Below, one piece after another: positions 36,210-46,530 of a DNA stretch of 61,617 bases. The stretch lies in contig JAQYEW010000004.1 in assembly GCA_028723455.1 (NCBI GenBank), forward strand, positions 1 to 61,617, in the 5' to 3' direction. Source of the stretch: Prevotellaceae bacterium. Its GTDB lineage: Bacteria; Bacteroidota; Bacteroidia; Bacteroidales; Bacteroidaceae. The position numbers were made by a program, and so were the translations under genes. The notes beneath the pieces are model-generated. The model saw only the letters and a list, made by a program, of their open reading frames with translations. It made no database searches and was not told where the DNA came from. Each line of letters begins with the position of its first letter. The first letter of the stretch is position 1.

Positions 36210-36268
36210 CAGGGTCGGGATTACAGCCTTGACTGTTTTTGAGGTCTCGGACCATAGACCCGACCCTG
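36210..36268 (-). promoter_or_regulatory. 10-bp perfect inverted repeat between the lipoprotein and barrel genes
   Basis: CAGGGTCGGG (36210-36219) pairs with CCCGACCCTG (36259-36268) around a 39-nt spacer, inside the 106-bp gap. No T tract follows on the minus strand. It could stabilise or process the polycistronic mRNA so that the two halves of the operon are expressed at different levels. Confidence 0.45.
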
Positions 36269-36280
36269 CCCATCCGGAAA

Positions 36281-37507
36281 CTATTCATCAACTGATGTCG
36301 GAACGAACCGGGGCGTGTTGTCCTGATTGTTCTTGAAATCAGCATTGGAATTGTTCGTATCCTGATAATACACACGACCATTCACAATCTTGCTTACCTT
36401 ACGGCGCACACATTTTCCCTGATAGCTGCCCGAGCAGTGTACGCCGGTTGCATCATCCTTCGCCAGGAAGGTGGGGTAATGATCAGCAGCATCGGTATTC
36501 GGGTTGTAGAGGTCGACAGCATCAAGAACGTATTTGCTTGGTATCATCAGATAGGTCATCGACGAACTGCTGCCGGGAACCGTCTGAATGTTGGTTTCAA
36601 TAGCAGCAAAGGCCTTGGGGGTGATTCCTTCTGGCAGTTTGGCAAGGATGTATGAGCGTCCCATTACCCCCAGTCCGAATGCTTTCATGTATTTGTTGTT
36701 AGAGAAAATAACCTCCAGGTTAGGTACATCTGGATTGTCAGCATCACCCGTATTGAGGTATATCTCCCAGTCTGCGTTAATCAGGTTAGGGCTTTTTGCG
36801 TATTCTTCACGCTTGCTTATGTCCTCGCCATAAGCTAACGTATGGTTCATGGCTTCGTTGGCTATGACAACAAATTCGCCCGGCTGAATCGGATAGTCCT
36901 TTCCTGAACCCGGGAAAGCGAGAACACTTCCTTGTCCGCTCTCGTACAAGTCGGTGATACCGCTGGCTTGCCATGCATTCGCCTGTTTTGCATTACCCGC
37001 AGGGGCGGAGAGAACGAGCTGGTCCAGATACTGTACTTCATCTGAATTGTTTACAATCTCAAAGTAGCCGTCAAGCATGTAATATTGTGCGCCCGCAGTG
37101 GTATATAGCGTTTTAAACACCAAAGGGCTTTCAAGACGTTTCGCAAGATTGATGCTTATCTTTTGTGGTGCATAAAGATCAACAGCGCCTGTTCCATTTA
37201 CATAGGCTGCGGCTTCATTCGTTACCTTTCCCGTTACCGTGATTTTGTATTGCCCCTGTACTTTTGTGATTGTCGTTGGTTGAAGCGAGGTCATGGCAAT
37301 GGTATCGTTTCCTGCCGCACCGCTGACGATGACCTTCACATTACTGATTTCGGCCGACGCAAGCTCATCGGAAGGAGCAAAGGAAATGGTGAGTGGATAA
37401 CTTTGAATCTGGTCGTCATTTTCCTTGTTACATGAGGCAAGTGTTGTGATTAGTGTGCCTGCCAACAAAGAAAGTAAAAGATGTTTTGCTTTTTTACACA
37501 TGATCAT
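36281..37507 (-). CDS. DUF4876-like surface lipoprotein
   Basis: The 408-residue protein has a lipobox TTLASC near residue 26, followed by NKEND, an acidic tail that suggests surface export. An N-terminal beta domain (YPLTISFAPSDELASAEISN, VIVSGAAGND) precedes a larger region with DGYFEIVNNSDEVQYLDQLV, PGSGKDYPIQPGEFVVIANEA and DADNPDVPNLEVIFSNNKYM. This matches my recollection of DUF4876, which accompanies certain TonB receptors. It probably acts as a lid or substrate-binding partner of the adjacent receptor, 34 bp upstream. Confidence 0.7.
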   Translation of the reverse strand: MIMCKKAKHLLLSLLAGTLITTLASCNKENDDQIQSYPLTISFAPSDELASAEISNVKVIVSGAAGNDTIAMTSLQPTTITKVQGQYKITVTGKVTNEAAAYVNGTGAVDLYAPQKISINLAKRLESPLVFKTLYTTAGAQYYMLDGYFEIVNNSDEVQYLDQLVLSAPAGNAKQANAWQASGITDLYESGQGSVLAFPGSGKDYPIQPGEFVVIANEAMNHTLAYGEDISKREEYAKSPNLINADWEIYLNTGDADNPDVPNLEVIFSNNKYMKAFGLGVMGRSYILAKLPEGITPKAFAAIETNIQTVPGSSSSMTYLMIPSKYVLDAVDLYNPNTDAADHYPTFLAKDDATGVHCSGSYQGKCVRRKVSKIVNGRVYYQDTNNSNADFKNNQDNTPRFVPTSVDE

Positions 37508-37541
37508 TAATTTATTACAGTTAGTAGTATGTCCGTATTTG

Positions 37542-40391
37542 TTATAATTTCAGTTTCAGTTCAGCTCCAAAGTACATATCAGGATAAAGTTGCGTCTTCG
37601 ACAGGCTGTTTTTGTTGGTGTGATAGCGTTTGGTGTTGGTAAGGTTGTTTGCAATAAAAGAAATCTCTCCGGTCTTGCCAAGTTCCTTTGTTAGGCGGAA
37701 TGACAACATAGCCCATGGGCCAATGCTGCTACGTTCATAGAAATAGTTCATGCTGCGGGGCATCAAGACGTTGAGTTTGGCGTTTTGCTTGTCCGCAGTT
37801 TGCCACGAATGATATTCTCCCTGTTTGTCGTAATATCCCACAGGATCCACAAACATATACAGGTTCCCGTCAGACCAGTCCGAACTGTAATTGCGTTGTC
37901 TTGCGTTTTCGTCTTCCCAAATATTCCGATAGCTTTCATACCAAACCGCTTGAATGGAGGTGGTTACTATCATTCTTACAGCTGGAATATGTGTTATGAA
38001 GCGAAACGTTGTGTTAATGCGGTCTCGCACTGTTCCCTTACCGGCAGGGGCAATGCCTACGAAATCATACGTGGGATGCACGGTTTGCAACGTAGTGCTT
38101 TCACTCTTACGTTTGATGTGAAACCACGCTCCATTGATGCTGAGCGAAGTGCGTAGTAGTCGCCATTCATCCAAGTCGACGCCGTATTCAATGCCGTGCT
38201 TGGTGGTGTGTGATGTGTTGTCCGGTCGGCTCCACGAGAAAATCTGTGTATTTGGCGTTTTCTCTGCGGTCTTTGTTAAACCGGCAGCATCGGTGTAGCT
38301 AACGTCCTGTGTTTGTGCGTTGAATACAGGCATTCTTCCGTCTGAAGGGATGTTGTACACAAAATAGTTTTGCCAAAGAAGTTCGGAAACGAAGCCAAAT
38401 TCGTGTCTGTGATTTTCGTTGAAATAAGTTACGAATCCCTTTGCCGCTCCTTTACGAAACGACAGACCTATTTCCCATTTACGTGAATTTGCCGGTTTGA
38501 GGTTGGGGTTCATAGTGTTCGTTACCACGTCAGTCGTCATCAGTGCCAGTTTCCCACGACTTGCATCTCCGTTCCATGCAAGGCTCACATTGTCGTAATA
38601 GGCCGCGTCGGGGTAAAGATAGAGTAATGTAGGCATTTTGTTTGAGATACCAAAACCACCCGTCAGCGAGAGGTCTTCGAACCAATGGTTGTTCTCCGAT
38701 GTAAGCAGATTGATGTTTGTGTTTAAGCGTGGTTCGGCTACGGTGTAGCCTTTGTTGCCTCCGCTCTTAGAGCTATCCAGGAAGAGATGGCTAAGGCGTA
38801 CACCGGCCTCAAGTTGCGTTCTGAACGCTCCAATATGCAAATGCAAACGATTGCTGACAAACACAGAAGATGAATGTAGGGCAGGAATTTCCTTATATGC
38901 ACGAGGGCGTAGTGTATGTGCCGACGATGCTTGTGGAGGATTCTGCTCATCGTAAGTAAATCCCTGGCCTTTGTTGGCGTCATACGTATATTCAGCACCT
39001 AATTTCAAGGTAGTAAAATTGCGTTCTGACAGTTGCATGTATTTGTTTGCCACAACCTGAGCATATAGGTTCAGAGGTTTGCCTTCAATGGCATACTGAG
39101 ACTGGTAGCCCGTAGTCTTCAACAGAGCTTCGTGTACCCCTTTTTCGCGCGTGTTGGTGATTACTCCATCGGGGTTGTATATCCAGTTGCTATGCGTATC
39201 TTTTGTTTTTGAGTATTGGCCGGACAAGTTGTAGTCGACGCTTGTGATAAACGAGTGCCTGTTTCGGTATTGTCCGTTGATGGATAGCCGCCCGCCCGTA
39301 TTTGTGTTTTTGTAAAATGCGTGCTGTTCAATCATCTGTGGGTCGGTTTTCACGTTGTTGATGTTGCTGTAAAACGAACCGCGTGCATTGAATGTTATTG
39401 CTCCCCATTGATTACTGTATCCCGCCGTAGCCGTAAGACGGTCATAACCTAAATAATGTTTGCGTGTATCTCCCCATGATTGTGCCCAATCTATTCCATA
39501 GTTCATCACCCCACTGCCTTTTAAGGAGAATCCTTTGCCGGCGTAAACCATTTTTGATTTAGCATCTGCCTGCACCTTTGCTTCGTAAGGCGTTCTTCCC
39601 GATTTCGTCTTAACCACCACTACGCCCGAAGTCAGGTTGCCGTATTCTACAGAGGGAATACCGCGGATAATTTCTATCGATTCAACACTGCTTGCGCTAA
39701 CAGTACGCAGGTCTGTACCCCTACCGGCTGTGGTCTGTGAAGTTATGCCTGATACACCCGAGCCAGATTGCGTACCATATTTGTTGGCACTCATCACCTG
39801 GAGGTTGCTTTCGTTGCTGAGCGGAGTGCCATCCACCATCACAACCGTACCCATGGCATTGGCATTGTTGACCCCAATCTCGCGAATATGTGCTTGGCCC
39901 AATTCGTTCAGATTGGGATTTTCAATCAAATTTCCAGGAACCAGTTGCAACATATCGCTGATGCTTTTGGGCTGGATGTGTCGGATGGCATCTTGCCCGA
40001 TAAGTGATTTCGATTCCATCTGCACTTGTTTGGCGGTAACCACCACATCCCGCAGTTTTAGGCTTAGTTCATGCAATACGACATTGAGCTTTTCCTTACC
40101 CGTCATGATGGCAATGTTTCCCATGGCTGTCTCATAGCCCACGAGGGAGACTCTCCAGGTGTATTTGCCCTGGGGTATGTTGCGAAGAACGAATGTTCCC
40201 TTTTGGTCTGTTGCTGTTACAATGGCATTGTTCAAACTAACAACTGCCAATTCTACTGCCTCGCCGTTTTGGTCGGTTACCGTTCCTTGGATAGTAAAGT
40301 TTTTCGTTTGACTGGAAATGGATTTTGGGAAAATCAGCGAAGCCATCAGTATCATAAACCTCAATATCCCTTTCATTCTTCTAAACCTCAT
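37542..40391 (-). CDS. TonB-dependent outer-membrane receptor with carboxypeptidase-regulatory-like N-domain
   Basis: The protein is ~949 residues from MRFRRMKGILRF (40391); MKGILRF (40376) is an alternative start. Starts further upstream are excluded because they precede the predicted transcription start near 40422. After the signal peptide comes a CarboxypepD_reg-like domain (IQGTVTDQNGEAVELAVVSL, VSLVGYETAMGN). The plug follows (DVVVTAKQVQMESKSLIG, AMGTVVMVDGTPLSNES, VESIEIIRGIPSVEYGNLTS), then a 22-strand barrel ending DMYFGAELKLKL. It is not a SusC-type receptor: no SusD gene follows. Being first in a locus with proteases and a HmuY-like protein suggests heme, metal or peptide import. 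Confidence 0.85.
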   Translation of the reverse strand: MRFRRMKGILRFMILMASLIFPKSISSQTKNFTIQGTVTDQNGEAVELAVVSLNNAIVTATDQKGTFVLRNIPQGKYTWRVSLVGYETAMGNIAIMTGKEKLNVVLHELSLKLRDVVVTAKQVQMESKSLIGQDAIRHIQPKSISDMLQLVPGNLIENPNLNELGQAHIREIGVNNANAMGTVVMVDGTPLSNESNLQVMSANKYGTQSGSGVSGITSQTTAGRGTDLRTVSASSVESIEIIRGIPSVEYGNLTSGVVVVKTKSGRTPYEAKVQADAKSKMVYAGKGFSLKGSGVMNYGIDWAQSWGDTRKHYLGYDRLTATAGYSNQWGAITFNARGSFYSNINNVKTDPQMIEQHAFYKNTNTGGRLSINGQYRNRHSFITSVDYNLSGQYSKTKDTHSNWIYNPDGVITNTREKGVHEALLKTTGYQSQYAIEGKPLNLYAQVVANKYMQLSERNFTTLKLGAEYTYDANKGQGFTYDEQNPPQASSAHTLRPRAYKEIPALHSSSVFVSNRLHLHIGAFRTQLEAGVRLSHLFLDSSKSGGNKGYTVAEPRLNTNINLLTSENNHWFEDLSLTGGFGISNKMPTLLYLYPDAAYYDNVSLAWNGDASRGKLALMTTDVVTNTMNPNLKPANSRKWEIGLSFRKGAAKGFVTYFNENHRHEFGFVSELLWQNYFVYNIPSDGRMPVFNAQTQDVSYTDAAGLTKTAEKTPNTQIFSWSRPDNTSHTTKHGIEYGVDLDEWRLLRTSLSINGAWFHIKRKSESTTLQTVHPTYDFVGIAPAGKGTVRDRINTTFRFITHIPAVRMIVTTSIQAVWYESYRNIWEDENARQRNYSSDWSDGNLYMFVDPVGYYDKQGEYHSWQTADKQNAKLNVLMPRSMNYFYERSSIGPWAMLSFRLTKELGKTGEISFIANNLTNTKRYHTNKNSLSKTQLYPDMYFGAELKLKL

Positions 40392-40428
40392 TCTTAGAAT
40401 ATGTAGCACAGATGTTGCGATTTTTTTG

Positions 40429-40459
40429 CAAAGGTATCTATTTCCATGCTGCATGACAA
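40429..40459 (-). promoter_or_regulatory. Promoter of the TonB/protease locus
   Basis: On the minus strand TTG (40459-40457) and TACCTTTG (40436-40429) are 20 bp apart. The predicted start near 40422 gives a ~30-nt leader. No clear Fur-like palindrome was recognised here. Confidence 0.7.
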
Positions 40460-40495
40460 TAGCTAAAAAATGGTATTTTAGTTGTTAAAATCAAC

Positions 40496-40528
40496 AGCCT
40501 TACATTCTTTTTTAATGAATGTAAGGCT
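40496..40528 (-). terminator. Terminator of porT
   Basis: AGCCTTACATTC (40496-40507) and GAATGTAAGGCT (40517-40528) form a perfect 12-bp stem with a 9-nt loop. The downstream minus-strand sequence is moderately T-rich (GTTGATTTT). Confidence 0.7.
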
Positions 40529-40647
40529 GGTAATTCCCTTGTATTTTGCAGATAGTCAGCTGGGAGCGTTGTTGGATTAGCAACGGGTTTCGTTCACCTG
40601 CTGCTACCTATTAAGGATGATGTTCAGACATGTGATGGATTACCTGG

Positions 40648-41364
40648 TCACTCAAAATAGAGGGTGAGGGTAATCATCTTGCTGCGCCCCTTGTCCAGGG
40701 CGTTGGTGTATTTGACGAGGGACTCGTCCAGAAGGTCGCCACGCTTTTTTTGAAGGACATCTAACAGGCCGAAGGAGAATTTCAGTTCGGGGATGAGCTT
40801 GAAGAAACCGAAATAGACTTCGCAACCCGCACCAATTTCGAAGAAACAATCAAAGGGCTTGGTGCGCAGGGCTTCGCGTTTGTGGCTTGTAAGGTCGATG
40901 CCGGGCGCCAGACCCGTAACCAGATAGGGGCGGAAATTATTGTAGCGCGGAGCCGTTATCTTCAGTTCCACGGGCATCTGTATGTAGGTGCTGCGCAGGT
41001 TTTGTGTGGTGTCGCGGCCAGACACCTGTTCATGGAAGACGATGTGTCGCTGTCCGAAGTGCATCGTGGGAACCAGGCGCACGGCCAGATGATCTGTCAG
41101 GCGCATCTCGCCCAATACGCCCACCGTGAAGCCCGGATTGTAATTGTCCACGTCGGCGTACCACTGCTCTCCCGTTGCGGGATCCACATAGCCGTTGTTG
41201 CGCAGTTCCAGATCCTGCATTTGCAAGCCGAAGAGAAAGCCCCAGTGGAGGCGGCGCTGGTCGATGAAGGGGCGGTTCATGACCTTGCGCTCCTGGGCCA
41301 AGGCCGGAGTGGTGATATGGAAGAGGGCCATAAGCCCCCAAAGGATGGCGGTAAAACGTTTCAT
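40648..41364 (-). CDS. porT: PorT family outer-membrane protein (type IX secretion)
   Basis: The 238-residue protein has a signal peptide ending TPALAQ and then RPFIDQRRLHWGFLFGLQMQ. The order of strands follows PorT of Porphyromonas gingivalis: YNPGFTVGVLGEMRLTDHLA, VRLVPTMHFGQRHI, STYIQMPVELKITAPR, NNFRPYLVTGLAP, PFDCFFEIGAGCEVYFGFFK, LIPELKFSFGL and a final ITLTLYFE. PorT is an eight-strand barrel needed for type IX secretion of proteins such as gingipains. Its presence implies that the organism has this system, though no other components are in the window. It stands alone between a terminator and the divergent ferredoxin gene. Confidence 0.85.
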   Translation of the reverse strand: MKRFTAILWGLMALFHITTPALAQERKVMNRPFIDQRRLHWGFLFGLQMQDLELRNNGYVDPATGEQWYADVDNYNPGFTVGVLGEMRLTDHLAVRLVPTMHFGQRHIVFHEQVSGRDTTQNLRSTYIQMPVELKITAPRYNNFRPYLVTGLAPGIDLTSHKREALRTKPFDCFFEIGAGCEVYFGFFKLIPELKFSFGLLDVLQKKRGDLLDESLVKYTNALDKGRSKMITLTLYFE

Positions 41365-41451
41365 GTCATTTTATATAACGTGCGAAGGTAGCGAAATATT
41401 ATCGAAACCACTACTTTTGGTGAGCGGGAAGCGAAAAAAACCGATGAGAGG

Positions 41452-41482
41452 TTTGTTTGGTAATTAAAAATGATTACCTTTG
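41452..41482 (+). promoter_or_regulatory. Promoter of the ferredoxin gene
   Basis: TTTG (41452-41455) and TACCTTTG (41475-41482) are exactly 19 bp apart. The leader to the ATG at 41529 is about 40 nt. Confidence 0.85.
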
Positions 41483-41528
41483 CGAAGCGTTAGGTAAAAA
41501 ATATCAACTAAAAAATAAAACAAACATT

Positions 41529-41693
41529 ATGGCTTACGTAATTAGTGAGGATTGTGTTGCTTGCGGCACATGTATTGACGAATGCCCCGTTGGCGCTATC
41601 TCTGAGGGCGACATCTACAAGATCAACCCCGACGAGTGCACCGAGTGTGGCACTTGCGCTGATGTTTGCCCCAGCGGCGCCATCTCTCTGTAA
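41529..41693 (+). CDS. 2[4Fe-4S] ferredoxin
   Basis: The 54-residue protein has two CxxCxxCxxxCP motifs, CVACGTCIDECP and CTECGTCADVCP, each binding one 4Fe-4S cluster with a swapped fourth Cys. This is the clostridial-type ferredoxin used in anaerobes as the electron carrier for pyruvate:ferredoxin oxidoreductase and similar enzymes. A strong promoter and terminator frame it as a highly expressed single gene. The acidic composition fits the family. Confidence 0.95.
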   Translation: MAYVISEDCVACGTCIDECPVGAISEGDIYKINPDECTECGTCADVCPSGAISL

Positions 41694-41719
41694 TCTTTTC
41701 TTTACAGAAAACAAGGAAC

Positions 41720-41754
41720 AACGCCCTCTTCGCCTTGCGAACGAGGGCGTTTTC
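41720..41754 (+). terminator. Terminator of the ferredoxin gene
   Basis: ACGCCCTC (41721-41728) pairs with GAGGGCGT (41743-41750), followed by TTTT. Confidence 0.8.
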
Positions 41755-41815
41755 GTGTACTTGGGGGTATGTACAAAAAAAGTGCCCCTATATTATATTA
41801 AGGACACTGTCTTCT

Positions 41816-41932
41816 TACCTAAAACAAACTCTAAAATCAATCTTTTTTATCTTATAACAAACTCATTTCCCAATGAGGTTCTCTCTAAAATCAATCTTTT
41901 TACTTTTTCTTAAACAAACTCATTTCCCAATG
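41816..41932. repeat. AT-rich tandem repeat, two full units and part of a third
   Basis: The unit TAAAATCAATCTTTTT ... ACAAACTCATTTCCCAATG occurs at 41832-41875 and again at 41886-41932. A partial unit (AAACAAACTC) lies just before the first. The period is about 54-57 bp. It fills most of the 417-bp gene-free stretch 41694-42110, in which I see no coding sequence. Confidence 0.8.
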
Positions 41933-42045
41933 GTTTTATTTTCTGAGTACAAAGGTAGGGTATTACGCCAAATCCGCATAACTTAGGCGGGCTTTAATTG
42001 TAAAAAAGCCTCTTTTGTTGATTTATGTCAAGAAAGGGAACGGGA

Positions 42046-42079
42046 AAGCCGGCATAATGTGATTGCATCATGCCGGCTT
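42046..42079 (-). terminator. Hairpin downstream of aspC
   Basis: AAGCCGGCAT (42046-42055) and ATGCCGGCTT (42070-42079) form a perfect 10-bp stem 32 bp past the aspC stop. The T tract is short, so termination efficiency is uncertain. Confidence 0.6.
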
Positions 42080-42110
42080 GAACATATTTTTGAGGGAAGG
42101 ATTGCCGGGT

Positions 42111-43307
42111 TTACTTCAGCTTGGCCAGCGCTTCCTTGATGCGGCGCATGGCCTCGGTGATGTTCTCGTCGCTGGTGGCGTAGCTCATGCGGAAGCACTC
42201 GGGGCTGCCGAAGTCGTCGCCGCCCACGGTAGCGACATGCCCCACTTCCAGAAGGTACATGGCCAGGTCTGTGCTGGTGTTGATGACGTGGTTGCCGTCG
42301 CTTTTGCCGAAGTAGCTGCTGCACTTGGGGAAGAGGTAGAAGGCACCCTGAGGGTCGTTCACTTCCAGTCCGGGAATCTCGCGTGCCAATTTCACGATGA
42401 GGTTCTTGCGACGCTCGAATGCCAGGCGCATTTCCTCGACACACTCCTGCGAGGTGGTGTAGGCGGCCTCGGCCGCCTTCTGGCTGATGGAGCAGGGGCC
42501 GCTGGTGTATTGTCCCTGAAGCTTGTTGCACCCCTTTACCACCCATTCGGGTGCGGCGATGAAACCAATGCGCCAGCCCGTCATGGCATAGGCCTTGCTG
42601 ACGCCGTTGATGATAACGACGCGGTCCTTGATGTCGGGGAACTGGGCGAAGCTGGCATGCTCGCCAACGTAGTTGATGTGCTCGTAAATCTCGTCGGCAA
42701 GGATCATTACCTGAGGATGGCGCAGGAGCACCTCCTTCAGGCCCTCCAGTTCCTGCCTGCTGTACACGCTTCCCGTGGGGTTGCTGGGAGAGCAGATGAT
42801 CAGGGCACGGGTCTTGGGCGTGATGGTCTGCTCCAGCTGCTCGGGCGTAATCTTGAAGTCCTGTTCGATGGTAGCCTCAACGGAAACGGGAACGCCACCG
42901 CACAGGAGCACCATTTCGGGGTAGCTGACCCAATAGGGGGCGGGGATGATGACCTCGTCGCCGTCGTTGACAAGCGCCATGAGGGCGTTGCACACGCTCT
43001 GCTTGGCACCGTTGCTCACAAGGATCTGGCTGGGCGCATAGTCCACCCCGTTCTCTGTTTTCAGTTTTTGGGCGATGGCCTTTTTCAGCGCGGGATAACC
43101 GGGGACGGGGCTGTAGCGTGTCCAGTTCTCCTCGATCGCCTTTACGGCTGCATCCTTGATGTGCTGGGGAGTGGGGAAGTCGGGTTCGCCCACGCTCATG
43201 TTGATCACATCGATACCCTGGGCCTGCAGCTCGCTGCTCTTCTGGCTCATGGCCAGCGTGGCACTGGGGCTCAAGCGGTTCAACCTGTCGGATAATTGGT
43301 TGCTCAT
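42111..43307 (-). CDS. aspC: Pyridoxal-phosphate aminotransferase (aspartate aminotransferase type I)
   Basis: The 398-residue protein starts MSNQLSDRLNRLSPSATLAM. Fold-type I motifs are present: VSVGEPDF-type NMSVGEPDFPTP, NPTG in CSPSNPTGSVY, the PLP phosphate-binding NGAKQ and the Schiff-base Lys238 in GVSKAYAMTGWRIG. It most likely interconverts aspartate and oxaloacetate with 2-oxoglutarate/glutamate. Substrate preference within this subgroup, which includes aromatic or prephenate aminotransferases, cannot be told from motifs alone. It is the last gene of the lptF/G-ribBA-aspC operon, 39 bp after ribBA. Confidence 0.9.
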   Translation of the reverse strand: MSNQLSDRLNRLSPSATLAMSQKSSELQAQGIDVINMSVGEPDFPTPQHIKDAAVKAIEENWTRYSPVPGYPALKKAIAQKLKTENGVDYAPSQILVSNGAKQSVCNALMALVNDGDEVIIPAPYWVSYPEMVLLCGGVPVSVEATIEQDFKITPEQLEQTITPKTRALIICSPSNPTGSVYSRQELEGLKEVLLRHPQVMILADEIYEHINYVGEHASFAQFPDIKDRVVIINGVSKAYAMTGWRIGFIAAPEWVVKGCNKLQGQYTSGPCSISQKAAEAAYTTSQECVEEMRLAFERRKNLIVKLAREIPGLEVNDPQGAFYLFPKCSSYFGKSDGNHVINTSTDLAMYLLEVGHVATVGGDDFGSPECFRMSYATSDENITEAMRRIKEALAKLK

Positions 43308-43346
43308 GTGTGCTTTTTTTTAGGGGTTATGAATGAAAATGGTATG

Positions 43347-44526
<1,180 letters not shown>

Positions 44527-44549
<23 letters not shown>

Positions 44550-46449
44550 GTCCTTTGTCTTTAATTCTCCGGATAATATGCTTGAAAATGCGGGTTATCT
44601 GTTGTGTGTCGCGAGCCAGGCGCAGGCGGTAGCGCCAGATGCGGAAGTAGAAGAAGAGCCCCACCGGCAGCAGGATGCCTGCGGCGATGTTGCGCCTTCG
44701 GTTGTTGAAGGGGCGTGTGTGTGCCGTGGTAGAAAGCGTGGGGATTTCGTTCAGCAGTCCGATGATGGCATGGTCGCGGCTGTTGTGCATCTCGCTCACC
44801 AAAGCTTCCAGTTCCCGGCTGATTTCCTGAATCTCCGTGTCGGTATGGTAGGCGAAGAAAAGTTTGAGGTAGTTGGGTGTGCGCTTCAGCCGTTTGCGCC
44901 GGGCATAGCGCAGCACACGCTCCGACAGGCTTTCCATGCGCCGGGGCAGGGTGTCGTAGTCGGGGTCATAGATGATGACATCCTTGGGATTCAGCTTGCG
45001 TGTCTCGCGCAGACCGAAGAGGCGCATGAAGAAGCGTCGGTAGGCTTCGGCGTTGAACATGGCCGAATCGCTGTTGGCCTTGCGTGTGAGCCAGAGCCCA
45101 AAGGGCGCCATGATGCAGCTGCTTATCCAAACGCCGATCACAATTTCCATGTTTCCCGAGCGCGCCATCTTTTCTCCGCTGTTGTTCACCAGATAGTAGG
45201 CGATGAAGATGATTACGCTGACAATGGTCGGGATGCCCAGTCCGCCCTTGCCGATAATGGCTCCCAAGGGCGCGCCGATGAAGAAAAAGAGAATGCAGGC
45301 CACGGACAGCGTGAATTTCTTGTTCCACTCGATTTTGTGGACGCGCAGCATGCGGTTGTCCTCTTCGCTGACCAGGCTGCGGAACTCGTACTCCGCCTTT
45401 TGTTGCGCCACGACGTTCTGCATGTGCTTGAGCACATTGCCTCGCTGCTCTTGGCTCAGCGTGTTCATCAGACTGTCAAAGGGAAGCCGGTCGTGCGCAC
45501 GCTTCAGCAGAGCCAGGCTGTCGCCTTTGCCAACGTTGAGGCTGCGGTTCATGGGGCCGCGCAGTGCCATGTCGTATGTGGCGTGTCCCGTGCTGTCGAT
45601 GCGTTGGTTCAGCGAGTCGATGCCCACGACGATGTTCTGGAGGCTCTTCGTTTGGGCGTTATGGCTGAAGGCACTGCCGCTCATCATGTCCAGATTCGTG
45701 TCAAAGGGGATGAGGACCTCCTCGTGGAGGAAGGTCTCGCGCATGTAGGGCACGTTGGCCTTCATCATCGAACCGCTTTGGCTGTTGAGGTTCTTGAAGC
45801 GTTCGCCGCGGAAGAGGGTCAGCTTGAGGTTCTTCTTGTCGGCGGTGCTCTGCAGAAGGGCACTGTCGGACAGCGTTATTTCCGTATCCTGGTAGTTGCC
45901 GCTTTGGCTGTATATCATTACGTTGTACAGCATGCCCGTTTCGCTGTTCTTATGCTCGACGAAAAGGTTGTAGCCGGGGATGGCGTTATAGAAACGTCCC
46001 TGGGGGATGTCCATCTCGGGATTCTTCTGTCTCATGCTCCACAGCAGCACGGCCAACTGGCGTGTGGCAACGGGGAAGACATTGTTCTGGAAAAAGAAGC
46101 TGCCGATGCTAAGCAGTACGACGATGCAGAACAGGGGCCGCATGATGCGCAGCAGGGAGATACCGGCGGCTTTCATCGCCAGCAGTTCGCGGTTTTCGCC
46201 TATAGACCCGAAAGTAAGCAGCGACCCCAGCAGCAAGGCCAAAGGCAGTGCCATGGGGATGAGGGTAAGGCTGGTGTAGAAAAAGAACTGCATGAGCACC
46301 GCACCCTCCACGCCTTTGCTGATCAGTTCCTCCAGCCAACGCCAGGTAAACTGCATCAGCAGGATGAAAAGACACACGGCCAGGGCAGCCAGAAAGAAGC
46401 CCAGGAAAGTCTTCAGAAGATATATGTCCAGTCGTTTCAGAAGCCTCAC
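44527..46449 (-). CDS. LptF/LptG family permease
   Basis: The 640-residue protein begins with a GTG codon ([16 protein letters not shown]). It has the YjgP/YjgQ layout: three N-terminal membrane segments ([53 protein letters not shown]), a ~200-residue periplasmic jelly-roll domain and three C-terminal segments ([35 protein letters not shown]). It is longer than E. coli LptF/G because of a ~200-residue cytoplasmic C-terminal extension with one more hydrophobic stretch. It moves LPS from the inner membrane with LptB. Confidence 0.9.
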
Positions 46450-46474
46450 GTGCGTAGGGGTTGATATATCGTTG

Positions 46475-46482
46475 CAAAGATA
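46475..46482 (-). promoter_or_regulatory. -7 box of the lptF/G-ribBA-aspC operon
   Basis: On the minus strand TATCTTTG matches TANNTTTG and lies 26 bp before the GTG start. The -33 element is not evident. Confidence 0.55.
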
Positions 46483-46530
46483 CGAAGAAAAAGCGAAAGG
46501 AAGGAGGCAGGAGAAAAAAAATACATTTTG

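Noticed and set aside
37542..40391. SusC/SusD polysaccharide utilisation pair
   Set aside because: The receptor is followed by a DUF4876-like lipoprotein, not a SusD homologue, and no glycoside hydrolases are linked.
41816..41932. CRISPR array
   Set aside because: Only two full units with an imperfect, AT-rich repeat and no evenly sized unique spacers; no cas genes nearby.
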